From an uncultured Oscillospiraceae bacterium (lineage in GTDB: Bacteria; Bacillota; Clostridia; Oscillospirales; Acutalibacteraceae), in assembly GCA_900552115.1 (NCBI GenBank), contig URYP01000063.1:1-12512 (forward strand): a stretch of 12,512 nucleotides of DNA, written 5' to 3'. Positions 7,276 through 12,512 of this stretch are shown piece by piece. The position numbers and the translations under genes are program-made. Below the pieces are notes generated by a model that worked only from the letters and a program-made list of their open reading frames with translations, had not been told where the DNA came from and made no database searches. Within the stretch, counting starts at the first letter, position 1. Each line of letters starts with the position of its first letter.

Positions 7276-7329
7276 AAGAATGGAGGTGCGCCCCCGCGCA
7301 GGAGCCGCCTCGCGGCGACAACCATTCTT
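7276..7329 (-). repeat. Potential three-way junction element in the araC leader
   Basis: Outer arms AAGAATGG (7276-7283) and CCATTCTT (7322-7329) enclose two adjacent GC hairpins: TGCGC-CCCC-GCGCA (7287-7300) and GCCGC-CTC-GCGGC (7304-7316). Together they could fold as a compact three-way junction in DNA or RNA. The layout resembles small palindromic intergenic repeats, but no second copy is present in this window, so membership of a repeat family is unproven. If transcription starts at the distal promoter, the element lies in the untranslated leader of the AraC-type gene. Confidence 0.5.
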
Positions 7330-7384
7330 TCAATGTTTTTTGCTTAGCAAAAGACATTTGGCTCCAAACTATTGATTTGAGACT

Positions 7385-7413
7385 ATTATACCATATCCGC
7401 ACCGGCTTTTCAA
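7385..7413 (-). promoter_or_regulatory. Distal promoter of the AraC-type gene
   Basis: On the minus strand TTGAAA (7408-7413) and TATAAT (7385-7390) are separated by 17 bp, with an extended TG element before the -10. This is the best minus-strand promoter in the gap. It predicts a start near 7378 and an untranslated leader of about 220 nt before the ATG at 7157. Confidence 0.6.
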
Positions 7414-7478
7414 TAGAAACCGTCCAAATGCAAAGGTTAAAAAGTGTGGTTTTTGTCTGTTTTGATATAAAAAATGGC

Positions 7479-7507
7479 TTGTATTCCTGTGGCGGCAACC
7501 GTATAAT
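7479..7507 (+). promoter_or_regulatory. Promoter of the sugar isomerase/oxidoreductase operon
   Basis: TTGTAT (7479-7484) and TATAAT (7502-7507) are 17 bp apart. Transcription would start near 7514, about 27 nt before the ATG at 7541. The -35 departs from consensus (TTGTAT for TTGACA), as is usual for promoters helped by an AraC-type activator. Confidence 0.6.
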
Positions 7508-7540
7508 GAAAGCAGCGAGACAATCGAAAGGATGATGAGA

Positions 7541-8365
7541 ATGGATACATTTCCTATAGCCTTGCAACTTTATTCCCTGCGGGATGACATGGCACAGGAT
7601 TTCGAAGGAACCTTGCGCCGGGTCAAAAAGATGGGGTACGACGGGGTGGAATTTGCCGGATTGTTTGGCCGTGCGCCCGCCCGGATAAAGGAGCTGTGCG
7701 CCGAGCTGGACCTGACGCCCCTGTCGGCCCATGTTCCCTTCGTCGAAATGATGGCCGCTGCTGAAAGGGTGCTGGCGGACTATGCCGCTATCGGCTGCCG
7801 GTATGTCGCTATCCCCTATCTCACGGAGGAATATCGGCCGGGCGCGGCCCGCTACGGAGAGGTGCTGCGGGGAGCCCGTATTCTGGGCGAACTGGCCGGC
7901 CGTATGGGAATGACGCTGCTTTATCACAATCATGATTTTGAATTTCAGAAAATGGATGGCCAATACGCCTTGGATCAATTATACGAAGCGCTTCCGGCCA
8001 CCCTGCTGCAAACGCAGCTGGACACCTGCTGGGTCAACGTCGGCGGAGAAGATCCGGCCGCCTACATACGCCGCTATGCCGGCCGAGCACCGGTAGTTCA
8101 TCTCAAGGATTTTGTCATGCCCGGGAAAAAGCCGGCTCATCCATACCAGCTGATCGGCCTGGAGGACAGCTCGTCCGCTGAGGACGTGGCCGGCTTCGAA
8201 TACCGTCCCCTGGGTCAGGGAGTACAGGACATCCCCGCTATTCTCGACGCCTGCCGGGATGCGGACACACAGTGGGTGGTGGTGGAGCAGGACGATCCCA
8301 CTCCCGGAACCACCCCGATTGACTGCGCCAAGGCCAGCCTGGAGTATTTGCGGTCGCTGGACTAA
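7541..8365 (+). CDS. Sugar phosphate isomerase/epimerase-like TIM-barrel protein (AP endonuclease 2-like fold)
   Basis: The product is a 274-residue cytoplasmic protein of the xylose isomerase-like TIM-barrel superfamily. It has IALQLYSLRDDM (residues 6-17), MGYDGVEFAGLFG (31-43), LSAHVPF (61-67), YHNHDFEF (128-135), LDTCWVNVGG (160-169), VVHLKDF (185-191) and WVVVEQD (245-251). Candidate metal ligands are E134 or H131, D161, H187 and E249. The usual ENH motif is replaced by HNHDFEF, which to my knowledge is common in one branch of the family. In-frame ATGs at 7532 and 7535 overlap the GAAAGGA box; 7541 has the right spacing (8 nt). It is first in an operon with an oxidoreductase, 16 bp downstream. 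Such pairs often act on keto-sugars, inositols or glycosides, but the true substrate is unknown. Confidence 0.88.
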   Translation: MDTFPIALQLYSLRDDMAQDFEGTLRRVKKMGYDGVEFAGLFGRAPARIKELCAELDLTPLSAHVPFVEMMAAAERVLADYAAIGCRYVAIPYLTEEYRPGAARYGEVLRGARILGELAGRMGMTLLYHNHDFEFQKMDGQYALDQLYEALPATLLQTQLDTCWVNVGGEDPAAYIRRYAGRAPVVHLKDFVMPGKKPAHPYQLIGLEDSSSAEDVAGFEYRPLGQGVQDIPAILDACRDADTQWVVVEQDDPTPGTTPIDCAKASLEYLRSLD

Positions 8366-8381
8366 AAAGGAGGTACAAACA

Positions 8382-9476
8382 ATGGCAGAGCATCGTTGGA
8401 AAATTGGGATTATAGGCACTGGATGGATTGCCGAATCCTATATCCAGAGCCTGAAAAGTATGCCGGACGTCGATGTGGTCGCTATGGCGGATCTCATTGA
8501 GGGAAAAGCCGCGCGCTTTTGTGAACAATTTGACGTATCCGGTGTGCGGTTTTACCGCTCCCATAAGGAGTTGATCGACGCCGAACCCGGCCTGGACGCC
8601 GTTTTCGTCTGCACCTACAACCGCACCCACCGCGAATGCGCGGTCTATGCGCTGGAACACGGGCTCCATGTGCTGCTGGAAAAGCCCATGTGCGTGACAA
8701 CCGAAGAGGCGGCGGAGATTATCCGGGCGGAAAAAGCCAGCGGCAAAGTCCTCTCGATCGGGTTCCAACCCCGCATGGACGACAATATGAAGTTGATAAA
8801 GCAAATAGTGGATTCCGGTGAGCTGGGGCGGGTGTACTACATCCAGACCGGCGGCGGGCGGCGGCGGGGCATCCCGGGAAGCACCTTTATTGAGCAGGAA
8901 ACAGCCGGGATCGGCGCCGTGGGCGACATTGGCTGTTATGCGCTGGACATGGTGCTCAACGCGGTGGGTTATCCCAAACCGCTGACCGTATCCGGATACA
9001 CCTCGAACTATTTCGGCACCGATCCGGGCTATACGCCGCCCGAGGACGCGGCGCGGTTTGATGTGGATGATTTTGCCGCCGCCTTTATCCGGCTGGAGGG
9101 CGGACTTGTGCTGGATTTCCGTATTGCGTGGGCCATGCATATGGATACGCCCGGTGACACCATTCTTCTGGGTACCAAAGGCGGACTGCGTATCCCCTCC
9201 ACCGAATGCTGGAACGGTTCGGTCGGCGGCCCGATGATTCTCTATAAAGACGTGGCGGGAAAACAGACCGAAACCGTCATCCCGCTCTGCCCCGACAGCG
9301 GCGACTGGGGGGCGCTGTTCAGCCGCAAGATCCGGTCGTTCCTGGACGCGATTGAAAACGGAACGCCCGCGCCGGTACCGACGTCTCAGATCCTATACAA
9401 TCAGGCCATTATCGACGCCATTGTCCGCTCGGCACGGGAAGGCCATGAAGTCTCGGTGGAGCTGCCGGAGCTGTAA
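8382..9476 (+). CDS. Gfo/Idh/MocA-family NAD(P)-dependent oxidoreductase
   Basis: This 364-residue cytoplasmic dehydrogenase would oxidise or reduce a sugar, inositol or glycoside hydroxyl. The N-terminal Rossmann fold begins IGIIGTGWIAESY (8-20). The conserved EKP (residues 100-102) supplies the usual catalytic/cofactor-site lysine, and GAVGDIGCYALDM (178-190) gives the family's Asp and aromatic/His positions (D182, Y186, D189). The C-terminal half is the alpha/beta GFO_IDH_MocA_C domain with FDVDDFAAAFIRLEGG. The frame is open further upstream to 8259, but the ATG at 8382 has a near-perfect AAAGGAGGT box (8366-8374) 7 nt before it and starts at the conserved region. It is last in the operon, followed by a strong terminator. 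No transporter or kinase gene is in the operon, so uptake must be encoded elsewhere. Confidence 0.93.
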   Translation: MAEHRWKIGIIGTGWIAESYIQSLKSMPDVDVVAMADLIEGKAARFCEQFDVSGVRFYRSHKELIDAEPGLDAVFVCTYNRTHRECAVYALEHGLHVLLEKPMCVTTEEAAEIIRAEKASGKVLSIGFQPRMDDNMKLIKQIVDSGELGRVYYIQTGGGRRRGIPGSTFIEQETAGIGAVGDIGCYALDMVLNAVGYPKPLTVSGYTSNYFGTDPGYTPPEDAARFDVDDFAAAFIRLEGGLVLDFRIAWAMHMDTPGDTILLGTKGGLRIPSTECWNGSVGGPMILYKDVAGKQTETVIPLCPDSGDWGALFSRKIRSFLDAIENGTPAPVPTSQILYNQAIIDAIVRSAREGHEVSVELPEL

Positions 9477-9494
9477 TGCGGCTGGCAATAATAT

Positions 9495-9522
9495 AAAAGC
9501 CCGGCCAATGGCCGGGCTTTTT
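9495..9522. terminator. Bidirectional intrinsic terminator
   Basis: A perfect 12-bp stem (9495-9506 with 9510-9521) with a GC core and a 3-nt loop carries T tracts on both strands. It lies between the oxidoreductase gene and the convergent nrdR gene, 18 bp after the former and 4 bp after the latter, and can serve both. Confidence 0.92.
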
Positions 9523-9526
9523 GCGG

Positions 9527-9982
9527 TTATTCTTCCTCCAGCAAGCGGCTGATCGCTTCATGAAAGCTGTTGATATCCTTAAACTGGCGATATACGGAAG
9601 CAAAGCGGACATAGGCAATTTCGTCGATCGCTTTCAGCTTTTCCATCGCATATTCCCCAATACGGACGGACGTAACCTCCCGGTCGAGCGAATTCTGAAT
9701 CTGGGCTTCGATTTCATCCACAGCCCTTTCCAGTGTTTCCAAGGACACCGGGCGCTTCTCACAGGCCCGCAAAAGACCGTTGAGCAGCTTTTCGCGATTA
9801 AAGGTTTCGCGGGATTTATCCTTTTTGACCACCACAATGGGCAGGCTCTCAATAATTTCATAGGTGGTAAAACGCTTGGAGCAATCAAGACACTCCCGGC
9901 GCCGGCGGATACGGGCGCCCTCGTCTGTAGGCCGCGAATCAATCACTTTGCTTTCGGCATATCCGCAATATGGACATCTCAT
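9527..9982 (-). CDS. nrdR: Transcriptional repressor NrdR
   Basis: NrdR is a zinc-ribbon/ATP-cone protein that senses ATP and dATP and represses ribonucleotide reductase genes. The zinc ribbon is complete: C3, C6, C31 and C34 in MRCPYCGY and ECLDCSKRFTTYE, with SRPTDEGARIRRRREC between them. The ATP-cone spans about residues 49-139, including VVVKKDKSRETFNREKL and VRFASVYRQFKDI near its end. At 151 residues the length is typical. The ATG at 9982 is preceded by AAAGGGTGG about 8 nt upstream. No ribonucleotide reductase gene or NrdR box is seen in this window. It lies downstream of the TIM-barrel gene at 10081-10866 but is separated from it by a strong hairpin, so it probably has its own promoter within 9990-10060. 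Confidence 0.97.
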   Translation of the reverse strand: MRCPYCGYAESKVIDSRPTDEGARIRRRRECLDCSKRFTTYEIIESLPIVVVKKDKSRETFNREKLLNGLLRACEKRPVSLETLERAVDEIEAQIQNSLDREVTSVRIGEYAMEKLKAIDEIAYVRFASVYRQFKDINSFHEAISRLLEEE

Positions 9983-10024
9983 GGATCATCCACCCTTTCT
10001 GAAACAAGCCATCGCGCGGCAAAA

Positions 10025-10062
10025 CAGCCGCCGAATGGTATTATGATACCATTCGGCGGCTG
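10025..10062 (-). terminator. Long perfect hairpin, probable terminator of the gene at 10081-10866
   Basis: Two perfect 16-bp arms (10025-10040 and 10047-10062) surround a 6-nt loop. On the minus strand the stem is followed by CTGTTTT, a short T tract, 18 nt after the stop codon of the TIM-barrel gene. Its centre contains TATCAT and CATAAT, which could double as a weak -10 box for nrdR. Confidence 0.75.
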
Positions 10063-10080
10063 AAAAAGCAAGCATTTTCC

Positions 10081-10866
10081 CTATTTTTCCCCTAAAAGCC
10101 CCTGCATGTGCCGCATGCTTTCCCACAGTTCCTCCGGCTTTTTAAAATTGGTGCGGTACAGTTCCAGAATAACCGCTCCGTCGAATCCCTGTTCTCTGAG
10201 TGTGCTCAGGACATACCGCAAATCCGCCGTACCTTTTCCGGGCGGCAGGCAGTCTTTTTCAAATGTACCGTCGCTGAGATGTACATGCGCGATATGGCCG
10301 CCCATGGCCTCGATGACCTCAGCCGGCGCATACCCGGAGCGGCGGCACTGTTTAAAGTCAAAAACAAAGCGCGCCTTATCCCCCAGCTGCCGCCGCATCT
10401 GCCGTAAATAGGCATTATCTGAAGAGCGGAAACGCACGACATTTTCCTGCAGCAGCGTAACGCCATAGGTCCGCCCCAGATCATAGACGCCCTCAAACCG
10501 GCCGATCGACTCGTTTGCCGGCAGCACGCCCTCTCGCCGGTCGCCATGCATGATCACATAAGGAGCCTCCAGAAAGGCGGCCGCTTCAAACAGGCGTTCG
10601 TATTGTCCCAGTCCGTCCCGATACCGCCGCTCGTACTGCGAAAACAACAGATACGGTTCCGTCCCGGATAAATATGGATGAATCGAGGAAACAGAGGCGC
10701 CGGAAGCATCCAGCTTTTGCTTCAGCTCCCGCAAAAACTCCGGCGATGTTTCCGATTCGGTATTAAAAAAGATTTCAATGTGACGAAAACCCAGAGCAAG
10801 CAGCCTGTCCAAGCTGTTTTCTGTCTGCTCCGGATAAAAATTGGCGGTGGACGCTCCCCACAGCAT
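10081..10866 (-). CDS. Sugar phosphate isomerase/epimerase-like TIM-barrel protein with a full metal site
   Basis: The product is a 261-residue cytoplasmic protein of the xylose isomerase-like/AP endonuclease 2 TIM-barrel superfamily. The strand-end motifs appear in order: IEIFFNTE (30-37), SSIHPYL (60-66), YVIMHGD (103-109), LLQENVVR (138-145), FVFDFKQ (167-173), IAHVHLSDG (192-200), LPPGKG (207-212) and VILELY (232-237). E141, D170, H196 and E235 match the four metal ligands of this fold, so it is probably an active metal-dependent isomerase or epimerase. The frame stays open upstream to 11307, but the ATG at 10866 has a GAGGAGA box about 5 nt upstream and begins at the first barrel strand. 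Substrate unknown. It is only distantly similar to the TIM-barrel protein at 7541-8365 and stands as a single gene. Confidence 0.88.
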   Translation of the reverse strand: MLWGASTANFYPEQTENSLDRLLALGFRHIEIFFNTESETSPEFLRELKQKLDASGASVSSIHPYLSGTEPYLLFSQYERRYRDGLGQYERLFEAAAFLEAPYVIMHGDRREGVLPANESIGRFEGVYDLGRTYGVTLLQENVVRFRSSDNAYLRQMRRQLGDKARFVFDFKQCRRSGYAPAEVIEAMGGHIAHVHLSDGTFEKDCLPPGKGTADLRYVLSTLREQGFDGAVILELYRTNFKKPEELWESMRHMQGLLGEK

Positions 10867-10900
10867 AGGGATCTCCTCGCTTTCTGGTAATTTTTTGGAC

Positions 10901-10928
10901 TTGTCCGGCCCAGGCCGTTCATTATACA
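10901..10928. promoter_or_regulatory. Overlapping divergent promoter candidates around a palindromic -10
   Basis: The palindrome ATTATACAAT (10921-10930) gives TATAAT on the minus strand (10921-10926, for the TIM-barrel gene, with no good -35 box) and TATACA on the plus strand (10923-10928) with TTGTCC (10901-10906) 16 bp upstream, which could serve the membrane-protein gene. The rest of 10867-11043 shows no gene. Confidence 0.35.
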
Positions 10929-11043
10929 ATAGAACCATATAAGTCGGTACAAGCGGTGCGGTAAGACGGGTAGGCCGTTTACTGCGATTAGACGCGGCGC
11001 ACCGGAAACCTGTAGACTGTAGTTTCATTGAGGAGGAAACGGC

Positions 11044-11316
11044 ATGCCCAAGTGGCCCGGCTACATACGTCAAACGGCGAGAAAGCGCCTGAATATTCAT
11101 CCCTTTTCCCGGTTGGCGCTGCGCGTCAGCCTGCAGCTGACCGGCTGCCTGTACGCGCTGGGATTTTTGGCCGGACTGGCCGCCCCCTACGCGGCGGATT
11201 ATTTCACAGCCATGCTTTATCAAAGAGCGGCGTTTGAGAACGCCCCGGCCACCCTGCTGGCAGGATTGATCGCCGCCTGCATCGCGGATATCGTATTGAA
11301 ACAGCAAAATCAGTAA
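11044..11316 (+). CDS. Small membrane protein of unknown function
   Basis: The product has 90 residues and matches no family I recognise. The first 28 residues are basic (KW, RQTARKR, RLALR) and are followed by two hydrophobic segments, roughly residues 28-50 (VSLQLTGCLYALGFLAGLAAP) and 67-85 (APATLLAGLIAACIADIV), joined by an acidic/aromatic loop. That suggests a two-helix inner-membrane protein with both ends probably in the cytoplasm. A strong GAGGAGG box lies 7-8 nt before the ATG at 11044, and a hairpin terminator follows the stop codon, both supporting a real gene. It stands alone, divergent from the TIM-barrel gene and convergent with ftsH. A link to FtsH, a membrane protease, is possible only by proximity. 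No cleavable signal peptide is evident. Confidence 0.7.
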   Translation: MPKWPGYIRQTARKRLNIHPFSRLALRVSLQLTGCLYALGFLAGLAAPYAADYFTAMLYQRAAFENAPATLLAGLIAACIADIVLKQQNQ

Positions 11317-11320
11317 TTAC

Positions 11321-11355
11321 AAAGGACGGTTAGCCAATCGGTTAACCGTCCTTTT
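11321..11355. terminator. Bidirectional intrinsic terminator
   Basis: Arms of 15 bp (11321-11335 and 11340-11354) pair perfectly except for one G/T wobble, around an AATC loop, with a four-T tract on the plus strand and a shorter one on the minus strand. It sits 4 bp after the membrane-protein gene and 3 bp after the stop of the convergent ftsH. Confidence 0.85.
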
Positions 11356-11358
11356 GAT

Positions 11359-12512
11359 TTACGCGTTTGTATCGGGCATATCAGGCAGCGGGGGCAGGCC
11401 CTCCCCCTGCATGACCTTCTTGAACTGTTCGGAATCCATTTTTTCATGCTGGTAGAGATACTGAGCCACCGCATGCAATTTATCCATATGCTCGTTCAGC
11501 TTCTTTTCCGTCTCTTTGTAGCTGGACAGGATAAAGTGGTTAATTTCCTCGTCGATCTTGGAGGCCAGATCCTCCGAATAGTTACGGGTATGGCCAAAGT
11601 CACGGCCCAGGAAAATCTCATTGGAATCGGAGGAACCAAACATGATCGGCCCCAGAGGACTCATACCGTATTTGGTCACCATTGACCGAGCCACCTCCGT
11701 GGCGCGCTCAATGTCGTTGGACGCCCCGGTGCTGACATCCTCCAGCACCAGAGCCTCGGCCACGCGGCCGCCCAGCAGCACCTGGATATCCTCCAGCATT
11801 TCCGCTTTGGTGCGGTAGGAACGGTCGTCCTGCGGCAGGCTCATGGTGAAGCCGCCCGCCATGCCGCGCGGGATGATCGAGATTTGATGCACCGGATCCT
11901 GCGTGGGGCAGTAATAGGTGACGACCGCGTGCCCCGCCTCATGATAAGAGGTCAGCTTTTTGTCTTTCTCCGTCATCACATGGCTGCGTTTCTCGGTACC
12001 CACCACGACTTTGATGGTGGCCTCCTCGATCTCCTCCTCTGTTATGGACATTTTATTCCGGCGGGCCGCAAGAAGTGCGGCTTCGTTGAGAAGGTTTTCC
12101 AGATCGGCGCCGGTAAAGCCGGCCGTCGATTTGGCGATAACCGACAGGTCCACATCGGGAGCCAGTGGCTTGCCGCGCGCATGCACCTTGAGGATCGCCT
12201 CGCGGCCCTTGATATCCGGCGCGTTGACCACGATCTGGCGGTCAAACCGGCCCGGGCGCATCAGCGCCGGATCAAGGATATCCGGACGGTTGGTGGCGGC
12301 GATCATAATAACGCCTTCATTGGCGCCAAAACCGTCCATCTCCACCAGTAGCTGGTTGAGCGTCTGTTCCCGTTCGTCGTGGCCGCCGCCCAGTCCGGCG
12401 CCTCTCTGGCGGCCGACAGCGTCGATCTCATCAATAAAGATGATGCAGGGCGAATTCTTCTTGGCCTGGTCGAACAGGTCCCGCACACGGGACGCACCCA
12501 CACCGACATACA
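11359..12512 (-). CDS. ftsH: ATP-dependent zinc metalloprotease FtsH, C-terminal part, cut by window edge
   Basis: FtsH is a hexameric membrane-anchored AAA+ protease that extracts and degrades misfolded membrane proteins and short-lived regulators. The visible 383 codons cover the AAA domain after Walker A and the whole protease domain. Seen are YVGVGASRVRDLF at the edge, Walker B IIFIDEIDAVG, the second region of homology (ATNRPDILDPALMRPGRFDRQI with its arginine fingers), the HEAGH zinc motif (11929-11943) and the later GASNDIERAT segment with the third zinc ligand Asp. The N-terminal membrane helices and Walker A lie beyond 12512. An apparent GTG start at 12501 is an internal valine of the conserved VGVGAS motif, not a real start. 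The C terminus ends in a proline-rich PPLPDMPDTNA. No truncation or frameshift is seen. Confidence 0.98.
   Translation of the reverse strand, partial: YVGVGASRVRDLFDQAKKNSPCIIFIDEIDAVGRQRGAGLGGGHDEREQTLNQLLVEMDGFGANEGVIMIAATNRPDILDPALMRPGRFDRQIVVNAPDIKGREAILKVHARGKPLAPDVDLSVIAKSTAGFTGADLENLLNEAALLAARRNKMSITEEEIEEATIKVVVGTEKRSHVMTEKDKKLTSYHEAGHAVVTYYCPTQDPVHQISIIPRGMAGGFTMSLPQDDRSYRTKAEMLEDIQVLLGGRVAEALVLEDVSTGASNDIERATEVARSMVTKYGMSPLGPIMFGSSDSNEIFLGRDFGHTRNYSEDLASKIDEEINHFILSSYKETEKKLNEHMDKLHAVAQYLYQHEKMDSEQFKKVMQGEGLPPLPDMPDTNA

Larger units (their letters stand above)
7158..7540. other. 383-bp divergent intergenic region with several hairpins and promoters
   Basis: This stretch between the AraC-type gene and the sugar operon holds no convincing gene. 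It contains two minus-strand extended -10 promoters, one plus-strand promoter, a GC-rich multi-hairpin element (7276-7329), and smaller palindromes. These are a GAAA-capped hairpin on the minus strand (7225-7244), TTTTGCT-T-AGCAAAA around 7336-7350, and TTTGG-CT-CCAAA around 7357-7368. Binding sites for the AraC-type protein are expected here, but none could be identified with confidence. Open frames crossing the region have no family features or fitting ribosome binding site. Confidence 0.7.

Noticed and set aside
7158..7325. N-terminal extension of the AraC-type protein
   Set aside because: The extra 56 residues are encoded by hairpin DNA, rich in Arg and Gly, unlike the family, and lack a ribosome binding site; the proximal promoter would even fall inside the extension.
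7263..7535. 90-codon plus-strand open frame in the divergent intergenic region
   Set aside because: It crosses hairpins and the operon promoter, has low-complexity composition and resembles no protein family.
8238..9140. 300-codon minus-strand open frame opposite the oxidoreductase gene
   Set aside because: Antisense shadow; the plus strand has the EKP and Rossmann motifs and a near-perfect ribosome binding site.
10867..11307. 147-codon upstream extension of the second TIM-barrel protein
   Set aside because: It would overlap the membrane-protein gene and a promoter, and the barrel begins exactly at the ATG at 10866 with its ribosome binding site.
11884..12351. 155-codon plus-strand open frame opposite ftsH
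   Set aside because: Antisense to a certain gene with catalytic motifs; no independent support.
1..12512. CRISPR arrays, tRNA/rRNA genes, insertion sequences, toxin-antitoxin or defence genes
   Set aside because: I looked for regularly spaced repeats, cloverleaf-type tRNA sequences, transposase motifs and small paired genes and found none that could be supported.

Overview
The window looks like chromosomal DNA from a moderately GC-rich Gram-positive anaerobe of the Clostridia (Ruminococcaceae/Oscillospiraceae or Christensenellaceae type). This is inferred from strong AGGAGG-type ribosome binding sites, sigma-A-like promoters with TATAAT boxes, and the gene set: a long clostridial-type GltX next to GlnS, BioY, a DNA-binding BirA, NrdR and FtsH. 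No rRNA, tRNA, CRISPR array, insertion sequence or phage gene was found. Most of the window is ordinary core and metabolic sequence. It holds eleven genes, two of them cut by the window edges (an aminotransferase at the left, ftsH at the right).

Left part (1-4182). A PLP-dependent aminotransferase runs leftward off the edge. It diverges from a glutamyl-/glutaminyl-tRNA synthetase pair (gltX, glnS) that ends in a clear intrinsic terminator. The two divergent promoters have abutting -35 boxes. The pair implies direct charging of tRNA-Gln rather than, or in addition to, the amidotransferase route usual in Gram-positives.

Biotin module (4183-6327). A perfect 16-bp inverted repeat matches the BirA operator pattern and contains the -35 box of the bioY promoter. 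bioY (biotin uptake) overlaps a small cysteine-rich DUF1284 gene by 20 bp. Convergent to these lies birA, a biotin-protein ligase with an N-terminal DNA-binding domain. Transporter, presumed operator and presumed repressor therefore sit within about 2.2 kb.

Sugar module (6360-9522). An AraC-type regulator lies 32 bp upstream of birA on the same strand, so birA is probably read from the araC promoters. Across a 383-bp structured intergenic region the regulator diverges from a TIM-barrel sugar isomerase/epimerase-like gene and a Gfo/Idh/MocA-type oxidoreductase, which together look like a small carbohydrate-modifying operon. The araC leader contains two extended -10 promoters made from an 11-bp direct repeat, and a GC-rich segment that could fold as a three-way junction.

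Right part (9527-12512). On the minus strand lie a second TIM-barrel isomerase-like gene with a full set of predicted metal ligands, then nrdR downstream of it, separated by a long perfect hairpin. A small two-helix membrane protein of unknown function is divergent from the isomerase-like gene. ftsH, convergent with the membrane protein gene across a shared hairpin, runs off the right edge. The observations most worth a second look are the biotin-linked DUF1284 gene, the structured araC leader, and the araC-birA linkage. None of them proves a new system.
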